From Lysobacter sp. Root494 (lineage in GTDB: Bacteria; Pseudomonadota; Gammaproteobacteria; Xanthomonadales; Xanthomonadaceae), in NCBI RefSeq assembly GCF_001427225.1, contig NZ_LMFH01000001.1:554207-618206 (forward strand): a DNA stretch of 64,000 nt, written 5' to 3'. This document shows, piece by piece, positions 9,087 to 17,533 of this stretch (position 1 is its first letter; each line of letters begins with the position of its first letter). The notes below the pieces were generated by a model that did no database searches, was not told the DNA's origin, and worked only from the letters and a program-made list of their open reading frames with translations. A program made the translations under genes and the position numbers.

Positions 9087-9947
9087 ATGATCCGCAGCAT
9101 GACCGCCTTCGCCAGTGGCGAACGCGCCACGCCCTGGGGCACGCTCGGCTGCGAACTGCGCTCGGTCAATCACCGCTTCCTCGAAGTCGGCGTCCGTCTT
9201 CACGACGAACTGCGTTCGCTCGAACCCATGCTTCGCGAACGCATCGCCAGCCGCATCGCCCGGGGCAAGCTCGATCTCACCCTGCGCCTGCGGTCGCCGG
9301 AAGGCACCAACGGACTGCAACTCGACCCGACGCGCCTGCGCGAACTGAGCGAGCTGGCCATCGACATGGCCGCGCGTTTCCCGGGCCTGCATACCGATTT
9401 CACCCAGTTGCTGCAGTTCCCCGGCGTATTGCAGGCGCAAACCACCGATGCGGCGGCGCTGCAGGAACAGGCGCTGGTCTTGCTCGATGAAGTGCTGGAC
9501 GAATTCGTCGCGTCGCGCGAACGCGAGGGTGGCAAGCTCGCGACCGTGATCATCGAGCGCGTCGACGCCATCGCGCGCATCGCGACGGAAGTGCGCGCGC
9601 TGATGCCAACGATCCGCACCGGCCAGCGCCTGAAGCTGGAAACCCGCCTGTCCGAACTCTCGCAGCCGATCGAACCGGGGCGCCTGGAGCAGGAACTCGT
9701 GCTGTGGCTGCAAAAGCTCGATGTCGAAGAGGAACTCGATCGCCTCGAATCGCACGTCAGCGAAGCGCGGCGTGTGCTGAAGCTGAAGGAGGCGGTGGGC
9801 CGCCGCCTCGACTTCCTGCTGCAGGAGTTCAATCGCGAAGCCAACACCCTGGGCTCCAAGTCCGTCGATGCGCGCAGTTCCGCCGCTGCCGTGGAACTGA
9901 AGGTGCTCATCGACCAGGTCCGCGAGCAGATCCAGAACATCGAATAG
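9087..9947 (+). CDS. yicC: YicC family endoribonuclease
   Basis: A 286-residue YicC/YloC family protein. E. coli YicC has been described as an endoribonuclease that promotes small RNA decay. The family N-terminus MIRSMTAFA, the [11 protein letters not shown] segment near residue 25 and the C-terminal [13 protein letters not shown] stretch near residue 255 are all present. Length matches the family (about 287). It is cytoplasmic, with no signal or membrane segment. CCGGAG at 9075-9080 is a good ribosome binding site. It is followed 14 bases later by gmk, the usual partner in proteobacteria, and is divergent from rph. Confidence 0.93.
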   Translation: MIRSMTAFASGERATPWGTLGCELRSVNHRFLEVGVRLHDELRSLEPMLRERIASRIARGKLDLTLRLRSPEGTNGLQLDPTRLRELSELAIDMAARFPGLHTDFTQLLQFPGVLQAQTTDAAALQEQALVLLDEVLDEFVASREREGGKLATVIIERVDAIARIATEVRALMPTIRTGQRLKLETRLSELSQPIEPGRLEQELVLWLQKLDVEEELDRLESHVSEARRVLKLKEAVGRRLDFLLQEFNREANTLGSKSVDARSSAAAVELKVLIDQVREQIQNIE

Positions 9948-9961
9948 GCCGACGTCAGCCC

Positions 9962-10576
9962 ATGCGCGGAACCCTCTACATCGTCGCGGCGCCTTCGGGT
10001 GCCGGCAAATCCAGCATCGTCAACGCCGTGCTGGCCCGTGATCCGAACATCTGCCTGTCGATCTCGTTCACCTCGCGCCAGCCGCGGCCGGGCGAGCGCC
10101 ATGCCGAGCACTACCACTTCGTGAGTGCCGCGGAATTCGAGGCGATGGTCGAAGCCGGCGACTTCTTCGAGCACGCACTCGTGCACGGCGACTGGAAGGG
10201 CACCGCGCGGCAATCGGTGGAGCCGCAGCTCGCTTCGGGCAAGGACGTGCTGCTGGAAATCGACTGGCAGGGCGCACGGCAGGTGCGCAAGCAGGTTCCG
10301 GACTCGGTGAGCGTGTTCATCCTGCCGCCGTCGCGTGAGGCGCTCGAGCAGCGCATGCGCGTGCGCGCGCAGGACAGCGAGGAAGTGATCCGCCAGCGGC
10401 TGGATGCCGCGCGCGAGGAGATGTCGCACTACATCGAATTCGACTACGTGATCGTCAACGAGCACTTCAATACGGCCGTCGACGAAATGTGCGCGATCTT
10501 CGTTGCCAGCCGGCTGCGGCGCGAAGCCCAGGTCGCCCGCCACCAGCGCCTGATCACCCAGTTGCTGGTGGACTAG
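9962..10576 (+). CDS. gmk: Guanylate kinase
   Basis: A 204-residue essential kinase that converts GMP to GDP with ATP. The P-loop APSGAGKSS is at residues 9-17. The GMP-binding [11 protein letters not shown] segment is near residues 35-47, and HYHFVS and GDWKGT follow. Length is close to E. coli Gmk (207). It starts at ATG 9962, 14 bases after yicC, so the two are probably co-transcribed. In this group gmk and rpoZ are neighbours of spoT, linking GTP supply to the stringent response. Here a repeat and a separate promoter lie between gmk and rpoZ. Confidence 0.96.
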   Translation: MRGTLYIVAAPSGAGKSSIVNAVLARDPNICLSISFTSRQPRPGERHAEHYHFVSAAEFEAMVEAGDFFEHALVHGDWKGTARQSVEPQLASGKDVLLEIDWQGARQVRKQVPDSVSVFILPPSREALEQRMRVRAQDSEEVIRQRLDAAREEMSHYIEFDYVIVNEHFNTAVDEMCAIFVASRLRREAQVARHQRLITQLLVD

Positions 10577-10581
10577 GCGTT

Positions 10582-10644
10582 TGTAGCGCGCGCTGTCGCG
10601 CGATCGAGGTCCCGGGTGCCGCCATGTGCAGACAGCGCGCTACT
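10582..10644. repeat. REP-like inverted repeat between gmk and rpoZ
   Basis: GTAGCGCG-CG-CTGTC at 10583-10597 is matched by GACAGCGCGCTAC at 10631-10643. The arms are reverse complements except for two extra bases in the left arm, separated by about 33 bases. The GTAGCGCG/GCGCTGTC type of sequence resembles dispersed extragenic palindromes of xanthomonads. There is no T tract, so it is not a simple terminator. Confidence 0.6.
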
Positions 10645-10708
10645 GTCCCAGTTGTGGTCCGTGCCGGCGGGTCTTTCAAGCGTAACTGACTGATTTGCAA
10701 GGCAAGGC

Positions 10709-10738
10709 TTGCTTTCGGGCCGGCCCGCCGCCTACAAT
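10709..10738 (+). promoter_or_regulatory. Sigma-70 type promoter of rpoZ
   Basis: TTGCTT at 10709-10714 and TACAAT at 10733-10738 are separated by 18 bases. Transcription would start near 10745, giving a leader of about 45 bases before the rpoZ ATG. Confidence 0.55.
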
Positions 10739-10789
10739 CCACGCCCCCTCAAAGCCTGATGGACGGCCGCTCGGCCGCCCGGGAGTCCC

Positions 10790-11089
10790 ATGGCCCGCAT
10801 CACCGTAGAAGATTGCCTGGAAGTGGTCGATAACCGCTTCGAACTCGTCATGATGGCCGCCAAGCGTGCGCGCCAGCTGGCCAACGGCGTCGAGCCGCTT
10901 ATCGACAACAGCGAAGCCCAGGACAAGCCGACCGTGCTGGCGCTGCGTGAAATCGCCGCGCGCCGCATCGACACCGGCTACATCGACGCCGTTGAGAAGG
11001 CCGAGCGCGAGCGCAAGGAACGCGAGGCGCTGGAATGGGCCGCCGCCGAAGTGGTCGCCGACGACGACATGTCCAAGGGCGACGACTGA
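10790..11089 (+). CDS. rpoZ: RNA polymerase omega subunit
   Basis: The 99-residue omega subunit, which helps fold and assemble beta-prime and, with DksA, takes part in ppGpp binding. The start [11 protein letters not shown], the [14 protein letters not shown] helix and the [11 protein letters not shown] stretch are the family signature. The C-terminal third is charged and poorly conserved, ending DDDMSKGDD. Length is within the 90-100 range of gammaproteobacteria. Unlike the rpoZ-spoT operon of E. coli, a strong terminator follows directly, so spoT here probably has its own promoter. Confidence 0.96.
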   Translation: MARITVEDCLEVVDNRFELVMMAAKRARQLANGVEPLIDNSEAQDKPTVLALREIAARRIDTGYIDAVEKAERERKEREALEWAAAEVVADDDMSKGDD

Positions 11090-11119
11090 TCGCAGCAGCG
11101 ACGTCGCCACCGGTTGTTC

Positions 11120-11152
11120 GACGGCCCCGCTTCGGCGGGGTCGTCTGTTTTT
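11120..11152 (+). terminator. Rho-independent terminator after rpoZ
   Basis: GACGGCCCCGC, loop TTCG, GCGGGGTCGTC and then TGTTTTT. A strong stem with a UUCG-type loop, 30 bases after the rpoZ stop. Confidence 0.8.
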
Positions 11153-11170
11153 GGATCATTGATCCACGCT

Positions 11171-11212
11171 GTGTATTCCAGGCCGTGTACTCCAGGCCCT
11201 GTATTCAGCGGA
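11171..11212. repeat. Short 14-bp tandem repeat
   Basis: GTGTATTCCAGGCC (11171-11184) is followed directly by GTGTACTCCAGGCC (11185-11198) and a decayed third copy beginning CTGTATTCAG. It lies between the rpoZ terminator and the spoT promoter. Confidence 0.6.
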
Positions 11213-11218
11213 CTTCCA

Positions 11219-11247
11219 TTGCGCCTTCCCCGGCGCGCCCTTAGATT
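11219..11247 (+). promoter_or_regulatory. Sigma-70 type promoter of spoT, possibly leaderless
   Basis: TTGCGC at 11219-11224 and TAGATT at 11242-11247 are separated by 17 bases. The expected start, seven bases after the -10, falls exactly on the A of the spoT ATG (11254). There is no Shine-Dalgarno in front of that ATG. Confidence 0.45.
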
Positions 11248-11253
11248 CAGGCC

Positions 11254-13440
11254 ATGACGTCCGCTACGCCCGCATTGACCCCGACTACGCCCGCTTCCAG
11301 CGAAGCGGACCTGCCGGACTACGTGCGTGAGCTGGACCGGGCCGCGCATTACCTGCCGCTGGCGCAGCGCGAGCAACTGCACCGGGCCTGGAGCATCGGC
11401 GCCGCCGCGCACGCGGGGCAGAACCGCAAGTCGGGCGAGCCCTACATCACCCACCCGGTCGCGGTGGCGAAGGTGCTCGCGGACCAGGGACTCGATGTGG
11501 AAACCCTGGTTGCCGCAATCCTGCACGACACGCTGGAAGACACCCCGCTCACTCCCGATTCGATCACCACCGAATTTGGCGCCACCGTCACCGAACTGGT
11601 CGATGGCGTCACCAAGCTCGACAAGCTGCAGTTCCGCGATCGCCAGGAAGCCAACGCGGAAAGCTTCCGCAAGATGCTGCTGGCGATGTCGCGCGACCTG
11701 CGCGTGATCCTGATCAAGCTCGCAGACCGCCTGCACAACATGCGCACGCTCGGTGCCCAGAGCGATGAAGCGCGTCGCCGCATCGCCACCGAGACGCTGG
11801 AGATCTACGCCCCCATCGCGCAGCGCCTGGGCATGAACCTGATCAAGGCCGAGCTGCAGGACCTCGGCTTTCGCGCGTTGCATCCATGGCGCCATGCCGT
11901 GCTGGAAAAACGCATCCGCACCCAGCCGGTAATGCGGCGCGAAGCGATGGTGCAGATCGAGGCGCAGCTCGCGCAGAAGCTGGCGAAGGAGAAGCTCCAG
12001 CATCGCCTGATCAGCCGGGTGAAGTCGCCCTGGAGCATCTATACGAAGATGCGTTCGGAGCACAAAAGCTTCACCCAGGTGATGGACGTATTCGGCTTCC
12101 GGATAGTGGTAGGCACGGTCGCCGATTGCTATCACGCGCTGGGTGTCGTGCACGCCGCGTACAAACCACTGGATGCGCGCTTCCGCGACTTCATCGCGAT
12201 TCCCAAGGCCAACGGTTACCAGTCGCTGCACACGGTGCTGTTTGGTCCCTACGGCTCGCCGATCGAAGTGCAGATCCGCACTGAAGACATGGACCTGATC
12301 GCCGAACGCGGCATCGCCGCGCACTGGTCGTACAAGCACGGCGGCCGCGACATGCCGTCGAGCGCGCAGAGTCGCGCGCAGGGCTGGATCACCAGCCTGG
12401 TCGAATCGCAGCGCGCCACCGGCTCGTCGCTGGAATTCCTCGAAAACGTCAAGGTCGACCTCTTTCCCGACGAGGTCTACCTGTTCACGCCGAAGGGCGA
12501 CATCCTGTCGCTGCCGCGCAACGCCACCACGCTCGACTTCGCCTACGCGGTACATACCGACGTCGGTAACCATGCCGTCGCCGCGCGCGTGGACGGCAAG
12601 CTGGTGCCGTTGCGCAGCAAGCTTGCGAGCGGCCAGCGCGTCGAAATCATCACTGCGAAGTCGTCCGCGCCGAAGCCGCAGTGGCTCGAATTCGTGGTGT
12701 CCGGCAAGGCCCGCACCTCGATCCGCCAGCAGCTCAAGCAGCTGGAGCACGAGGACGCGGTTTCGCTCGGTCATCGCATGCTCGATCGCGCGCTAGAGGC
12801 GCAGTCGACCTCGCTGGAACGCGTGCCGTCGAAGCGTGTCGATGCCTTCCTCGCCGAACACCGTTACCCGCGTCTTGAAGCGCTGCTCGCCGACATCGCA
12901 CTCGGCAACCGAATGCCACAGCAGGTCGCGCAGGCGCTGGTGCGCGAGGCTTCGGAAAAGAAGACGCGCAAGGTCGCCGCCGCGCCAATGCCGCGCAGCG
13001 AGGACAAGATCCTGATCACGGGTGCCGAACGCGGCGTGATCAGCTTCGCCCAGTGCTGCCTGCCGATTCCGGGTGACGAGATCATGGGGTATCACACCAC
13101 CGGCAAGGGCATCGTCGTGCACCGGCTGGATTGCCCGAATGTCGCCGACTACCGCAAGTCACCGGATCGTTGGGTGTCGATCGGCTGGGATCGCGAAGTC
13201 AGCGGCGATTTCCCCACCGCGATGCGCATCGAACTCGACAACCGGCCCGGCGCGCTGGCCCAGGTCGCGGCCGCGATCGCCGAAGCCGAGTCGAACATCG
13301 ATCGCCTCGAATACATGGAACGCGACACGAACATCTCCGCGATCCGCTTCCAGATCGAAGTGCGTGATCGCAAGCACCTGGCCGAAGTGATGCGACGCGT
13401 ACACCGGCTCAAGGTCGTGCTCGGCGTGCAGCGGATCTGA
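11254..13440 (+). CDS. spoT: Bifunctional (p)ppGpp synthetase/hydrolase SpoT
   Basis: A 728-residue RelA/SpoT homologue. The hydrolase HD domain is intact (His67, HD at 91-92 followed by TLED, and the KLADRLHNMR segment near 155-165). The synthetase domain has RFRD at 309-312, the bifunctional RxKD class with Arg for Lys, followed by the IPKANGYQSLHT segment, so both activities are expected. A TGS domain (about 405-465), the FAQCCLPIPGD zinc-finger-like segment (about 600-612) and a C-terminal ACT domain (about 655-728) complete the regulatory half. E. coli SpoT has 702 residues. A separate relA is not in the window. The gene appears separated from rpoZ by a terminator. Confidence 0.96.
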   Translation: MTSATPALTPTTPASSEADLPDYVRELDRAAHYLPLAQREQLHRAWSIGAAAHAGQNRKSGEPYITHPVAVAKVLADQGLDVETLVAAILHDTLEDTPLTPDSITTEFGATVTELVDGVTKLDKLQFRDRQEANAESFRKMLLAMSRDLRVILIKLADRLHNMRTLGAQSDEARRRIATETLEIYAPIAQRLGMNLIKAELQDLGFRALHPWRHAVLEKRIRTQPVMRREAMVQIEAQLAQKLAKEKLQHRLISRVKSPWSIYTKMRSEHKSFTQVMDVFGFRIVVGTVADCYHALGVVHAAYKPLDARFRDFIAIPKANGYQSLHTVLFGPYGSPIEVQIRTEDMDLIAERGIAAHWSYKHGGRDMPSSAQSRAQGWITSLVESQRATGSSLEFLENVKVDLFPDEVYLFTPKGDILSLPRNATTLDFAYAVHTDVGNHAVAARVDGKLVPLRSKLASGQRVEIITAKSSAPKPQWLEFVVSGKARTSIRQQLKQLEHEDAVSLGHRMLDRALEAQSTSLERVPSKRVDAFLAEHRYPRLEALLADIALGNRMPQQVAQALVREASEKKTRKVAAAPMPRSEDKILITGAERGVISFAQCCLPIPGDEIMGYHTTGKGIVVHRLDCPNVADYRKSPDRWVSIGWDREVSGDFPTAMRIELDNRPGALAQVAAAIAEAESNIDRLEYMERDTNISAIRFQIEVRDRKHLAEVMRRVHRLKVVLGVQRI

Positions 13441-13501
13441 GAGAGCGGCTTCCGGGAGCTAGCTCCGGTAAGCTTTGCGCAGCTTCCGACCGGAGAATTC
13501 C

Positions 13502-13885
13502 ATGTCCCGCGACATCGTCCACACCGACCGCGCGCCCGCCGCCATCGGCCCCTATTCGCAAGCCGTGCGCGTCGGCGACACCGTTTACCTGTCGGGCCAG
13601 ATTCCGCTGGATCCGAATACCGGCCTGGTCGTCGAAGGCGACATCGAAGCGCAGGCGCGCCGCGCCTTCGAGAACCTCCGCGCAGTGTGCGAAGCCGCGG
13701 GCGGTTCGCTCGACCAGATCGTGCGCGCCGGCCTGTTCCTCACCAACCTGGCCGACTTCGCCAAGGTCAACGCGGTGATGGCCGAATACTTCAACACACC
13801 GTTCCCGGCGCGCTCGACAGTGCAGGTGTCGGCGCTGCCGCGCGGAGTGCAGTTCGAGGTCGACGCGATCATGGTGCTCGACTGA
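13502..13885 (+). CDS. ridA: RidA family reactive intermediate deaminase
   Basis: A 127-residue YjgF/YER057c/UK114 protein that hydrolyses reactive enamine/imine intermediates made by PLP enzymes such as threonine dehydratase. The family motifs are visible: IGPYSQAV near residue 15, LSGQIPLD near 30, the catalytic Arg in [15 protein letters not shown] (about residues 100-114, equivalent to Arg105) and the terminal VEVDAIM-type strand. It forms trimers in the cytosol. It follows spoT by 61 bases with an AGCTCCGGTAAGCT-like spacer and GGAGAA before the ATG. spoT-ridA-recG is, to my knowledge, a common order in Xanthomonas; here recG lies 6 kb away. Confidence 0.94.
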   Translation: MSRDIVHTDRAPAAIGPYSQAVRVGDTVYLSGQIPLDPNTGLVVEGDIEAQARRAFENLRAVCEAAGGSLDQIVRAGLFLTNLADFAKVNAVMAEYFNTPFPARSTVQVSALPRGVQFEVDAIMVLD

Positions 13886-13910
13886 GCGCGGGACGCCCTT
13901 GCGTACGCGA

Positions 13911-14957
13911 CTAGGCACGCAGGCTGTGCGGAGTGACTCCTGACCATCGCTTGAACGCGCGCCGGAATTCACGCGCATCGCGGAATCCCACGGCCAGGCC
14001 GATCTGCGCGATGCCCAGGCGCGACTCGACCAGCAGGCGTCGCGCGGATTCGCTGCGAATGCGGTCATGCAGCGCGGTGAAGCTGGTCTGCGCCGCCTGC
14101 AACTGGCGGCGCAGGGTCCGCTCGGTCATGTGCAGGTCGGCGGCGATGTCCACCAGCCGCGGATTGTCGGCCAGTCGTGACAACAGCAGGCGTTCGACGA
14201 TGGCCACGATCTCGCTGGTGGCACTGTCTCCCGGCATCTGCGCATCGCACAGCGCCAGCACCTGCTGCGCGCTTACCGGGTTGTGCGCTGGCATGGGCGA
14301 TGTGAGCCATGCCGCATCGATGAGCACGCGGTTGCGATCGCAGCCGAACGCCACCTCGCAATCGAACGCCGCGATGTAATCGTCTGCATAGGTCGGGGCT
14401 GGATAAGCGAGTTCGACGCAGCGCGGGCGGAATCCCGGGCCGAGCAGTCCGCGACACAGATGCAGCGAGCTGACGAACAATTCCTCGCACAGGAAAGCCT
14501 CGAGCTCGCGATCTGCGCTGTCGCGCGTGCGGGCGATCACGGCGATCCCCCCGCGCACGTCCTCCAGCGCCAGCTGCACCATCGCACCGGTAATCGGGGC
14601 GTAGTGGACACCCAGTCGCAGCGCGCGGTCGAAGTCGGGGGCGGTGAGCATCGCCAGGCCCAGCAGGCCAAAGCTGCCGATGTCCTGCCTTTCCCCCAGC
14701 GTGAGGCCATGCCCGTGCCCAGGCAGGCTGCGCAACGCGCGACGAATGACCTGGGCCGCCTGCCGGTACGACAGATAAGGCAAGCCTTCGACGGAAAATT
14801 GCGCCGGTCCCAGGCGCAGGCCGGCGAACCAGGATTCGCTCGCAATGCCGCGCTCGCGCGCAAGCGCCACGAGCCCGGCAACGATCGTGCTCTTGATGTT
14901 GGCGACATTCAGTCGCGCGTCCCCGCTGTCGAGGACAGCGCCGTCAGGTTCCTGCAT
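13911..14957 (-). CDS. AraC family transcriptional regulator (Arabinose_bd type)
   Basis: A 348-residue regulator with an N-terminal Arabinose_bd-like ligand domain (about residues 25-215) and a C-terminal double helix-turn-helix AraC domain (about 245-345). The end GFRDAREFRRAFKRWSGVTP is the classic AraC signature with the second recognition helix. Relatives of this architecture (OruR, ArgR of Pseudomonas and regulators of lipid or steroid catabolism) are activators that sense small organic molecules. It is divergent from the beta-helix lipoprotein gene across 107 bases and probably controls that gene and the following two. The inducer is unknown. Confidence 0.88.
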   Translation of the reverse strand: MQEPDGAVLDSGDARLNVANIKSTIVAGLVALARERGIASESWFAGLRLGPAQFSVEGLPYLSYRQAAQVIRRALRSLPGHGHGLTLGERQDIGSFGLLGLAMLTAPDFDRALRLGVHYAPITGAMVQLALEDVRGGIAVIARTRDSADRELEAFLCEELFVSSLHLCRGLLGPGFRPRCVELAYPAPTYADDYIAAFDCEVAFGCDRNRVLIDAAWLTSPMPAHNPVSAQQVLALCDAQMPGDSATSEIVAIVERLLLSRLADNPRLVDIAADLHMTERTLRRQLQAAQTSFTALHDRIRSESARRLLVESRLGIAQIGLAVGFRDAREFRRAFKRWSGVTPHSLRA

Positions 14958-15064
14958 ACCCCGCCGTACCTTGTCCGTTTTGCCCCCCGGAGTATGCCGC
15001 GTTTGCCCTCCACGGGAGGCCGGGCCTCGTCCCAGACTCCCGTGACCACTCGGGGATACCGCGA

Positions 15065-16303
15065 ATGAAGCGAATCGTGATGTGCATGGCGGTAGCCGCC
15101 GCCCTGACCGGCTGCCAACGGCAGGAAGAAACCTCCCGCATCGCTGACCGCGACTACCAGAAGGTTTTGATCGAGCGACTGCTCGATGCGAAGCCCGGCG
15201 ATGTGATCGACATTCCCGCCGGTACCTACGCGTTCGACCGGAGCCTCAACCTGCGTGTGGATGGCGTAACGCTACGCGGCGCCGGCAAGGACAGGACCAT
15301 TCTCAGCTTCAAGGGCCAGAAGGCCGGCGCCGAGGGCCTGCTGGTCAATGCCGGCAACTTCACCATCGAGAACCTCGCCATCGAGGACAGCAAGGGCGAC
15401 GGCCTGAAGGTCAACGAAGGCGAGAACATCGTCATCCGCGGCGTGCGCGTGGAATGGACGCGCGGGCCGCATGTCGACAACGGCGCCTATGGCCTGTACC
15501 CGGTTCAGACGAAGAACGTGCTGATCGAGGACTGCATGGTGATCGGCGCGTCCGACGCCGGGTTGTACGTCGGGCAGTCCGACAACATCATCGTCCGGCG
15601 CAACCGCGTGGAAAACAACGTCGCCGGCATCGAGATCGAAAACAGCAAGAACGCTGATGTCTACGAGAATGTCGCCACGCACAACACCGGCGGCATCCTG
15701 GTGTTCGACATGCCCAACCTGCCACGCCGCGGTCACAGTACGCGCGTTTTCCGCAACCAGGTGGTCGACAACAACACCGACAATTTCGCCCGCAAGGGCG
15801 CAGCCGTGGCGAGCGTACCGGCCGGCTCCGGCGTGGTGCTCAATTCTGCCGACAAGGTGGAGATCTTCGACAATGACATCGGCGGCAACCAGACGGCGAA
15901 CGTGATCATCTCCAGCTACTGGTCCACCGGCTATATGAACAAGTACGGCATCTCCAAGGATTACGACCCGTATCCCGAAGAGGTGTACGTACATGGCAAC
16001 CGCTTCAAGGGCGGCGGCGAGTCGCCGGACGGCCTGGATCTGAAGGCACTGAAGGTCGCCATGTTCGGCTTGCGTGGCCGCTTGCCGGACGTGCTGTGGG
16101 ATGGGTACGCGAACGCCAAGCGTGCGCAGGGCCCGCAAATCTGCGTGCAGGGTGCTTCCGGAGTGCTCAATGCCGACGGGCCCAACAAGTACAAGAATCC
16201 GGCTCTGATGGACGCCAACACGATCAACTGCGCCTTGCCGGGTCTGCCAGCGATCGTGCTGCCGGGCGTGGCTTCGACGGTCAAGGCGACGCCTTCTGCA
16301 TGA
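15065..16303 (+). CDS. Parallel beta-helix lipoprotein (TIGR03805-like)
   Basis: A 412-residue exported lipoprotein with a lipobox ALTGC (Cys17). After it comes a right-handed parallel beta-helix built from many NxxIxxNxxxxNxxGI-like turns (about residues 70-270), for example NIIVRRNRVENNVAGIEI. It resembles the TIGR03805 family, whose members regularly occur as adjacent pairs with TIGR03806 proteins, exactly as seen here. The function of the pair is not established. Beta-helix proteins often bind or cleave polysaccharides, but I see no recognisable lyase or hydrolase active site. Its stop overlaps the next ATG (ATGA), so the pair is translationally coupled. The terminal 40 residues are Pro/Ala rich. 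Confidence 0.88.
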   Translation: MKRIVMCMAVAAALTGCQRQEETSRIADRDYQKVLIERLLDAKPGDVIDIPAGTYAFDRSLNLRVDGVTLRGAGKDRTILSFKGQKAGAEGLLVNAGNFTIENLAIEDSKGDGLKVNEGENIVIRGVRVEWTRGPHVDNGAYGLYPVQTKNVLIEDCMVIGASDAGLYVGQSDNIIVRRNRVENNVAGIEIENSKNADVYENVATHNTGGILVFDMPNLPRRGHSTRVFRNQVVDNNTDNFARKGAAVASVPAGSGVVLNSADKVEIFDNDIGGNQTANVIISSYWSTGYMNKYGISKDYDPYPEEVYVHGNRFKGGGESPDGLDLKALKVAMFGLRGRLPDVLWDGYANAKRAQGPQICVQGASGVLNADGPNKYKNPALMDANTINCALPGLPAIVLPGVASTVKATPSA

Positions 16304-17460
16304 AGTGGACGCTGCTGCTCATCACGACGTTGTTCGCCGGCGCATGCAGTCGTGCGGGCGATCCTCCCGTCTCCTTCCATGCACAGGGCCAGCCCGAAAA
16401 ACTCAGCGACTGGCATGTCGTGATGGCCGACGGAAAACGCCTCCGCCTCAACGCGGGCGTCGAGCCGTACGCGCTCAACACCGCGCTGTTCAGCGATTAC
16501 GCGCACAAGCTGCGCACCCTGTGGCTGCCGCCTGGGGCCCGGGCGAAGTACAGCGGCGATGCCGCGTTCCAGTTTCCCGTTGGCACCATCATCAGCAAGA
16601 CCTTCTACTACCCGCGTGCGACAGATGGCGCGAAAAACGCCGTGCTGCGGATCGCGGAACAGAAGGACGAAAGTCGCGATGGCCTCGACCTGGCCAAGAT
16701 GCGCATGATCGAAACCCGGTTGCTGGTGCGCCGAAAGGAGGGCTGGGTCGCGTTCCCCTACGTGTGGAACGAAGAGCAGACCGAAGCCGTCCTGGCGCGT
16801 GGGGGCGATATCGTTCCACTCGCCCTGCATGAGCCCAAGGCTCGCGGGATTGTCCTGCAGATCGACTACATGGTTCCCGACGAGAACCAGTGCGCCGGTT
16901 GCCATGCCACCGACAATACGTCGCGGTTGATCGAGCCGATCGGCCCGCGCGCCCGTCATCTCAATCGGGATGATCCATGGCATCCCGGCGAGAACCAGCT
17001 GACGCGCATGGCCGCGACAGGCCGGCTTGAAGGTTTGCCGTTAAATGGCGTCCCGCGCAATGCGCGCTTCGACGATGCGAACGAAGCTCTCGATGCCCGC
17101 GCACGCGCGTATCTCGACATCAATTGCGGCCACTGCCATAGCGCAAAGGGGCCAGCCGACACATCCGGCCTGTGGCTCGATGCCGCCACGCGCGATCCGA
17201 TCCGTCTTGGCGAATGCAAGCCGCCGGTGGCCGCGGGGCAGGGCACTGGCGATCACATGTTCGACGTGGTGCCGGGACAACCGGACGACTCGATCCTGGT
17301 GTATCGCATGAGCAGTCTGGACCCCGGCGCGATGATGCCGGAGGTCGGCCGGACGACCGTGCATGCGGAAGGGGTCGCGCTGGTCCGTGACTGGATCAAG
17401 GCGTGGCTGGGGACGTGCAGCAGTTCTGCATCCGCACGAAGCGCAGCAGTATCGAATTGA
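16300..17460 (+). CDS. Diheme c-type cytochrome lipoprotein (SO2930/TIGR03806 family)
   Basis: A 386-residue exported lipoprotein with lipobox LFAGAC (Cys16). Two CxxCH heme c attachment motifs are visible: CAGCH at 198-202 and CGHCH at 276-280. The segment before them (about residues 35-190) contains YALNTALFSDYAHK and GTIISKTFYY patterns typical of the SO2930 (HNE_0200) family. No distal axial Met motif is unambiguous, though MMPEVGR near residue 350 is a candidate. It is likely periplasmic or outer-membrane attached and redox active; the reaction is unknown. It overlaps the beta-helix gene by four bases, and the TonB receptor gene follows after 73 bases. Confidence 0.88.
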   Translation: MKWTLLLITTLFAGACSRAGDPPVSFHAQGQPEKLSDWHVVMADGKRLRLNAGVEPYALNTALFSDYAHKLRTLWLPPGARAKYSGDAAFQFPVGTIISKTFYYPRATDGAKNAVLRIAEQKDESRDGLDLAKMRMIETRLLVRRKEGWVAFPYVWNEEQTEAVLARGGDIVPLALHEPKARGIVLQIDYMVPDENQCAGCHATDNTSRLIEPIGPRARHLNRDDPWHPGENQLTRMAATGRLEGLPLNGVPRNARFDDANEALDARARAYLDINCGHCHSAKGPADTSGLWLDAATRDPIRLGECKPPVAAGQGTGDHMFDVVPGQPDDSILVYRMSSLDPGAMMPEVGRTTVHAEGVALVRDWIKAWLGTCSSSASARSAAVSN

Positions 17461-17462
17461 AG

Positions 17463-17486
17463 GCCCTGCGATTCCCGTCGCAGGGC
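17463..17486 (+). other. Intercistronic stem-loop
   Basis: GCCCTGCGA, loop TTCCCG, TCGCAGGGC: a perfect nine-base-pair stem just after the diheme cytochrome stop and 48 bases before the TonB receptor ATG. It lacks a T tract, so it is more likely an RNA-processing or stability element, or a weak attenuator, than a full terminator. Confidence 0.6.
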
Positions 17487-17533
17487 ACTCAAACCGCTGT
17501 TTCATCCACGGAAGAGTTTTGGGGGTAATTCCG

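Noticed and set aside
8988-9755. Long N-terminal extension of rph
   Set aside because: The open frame upstream is antisense to yicC and would precede the normal RNase PH start.
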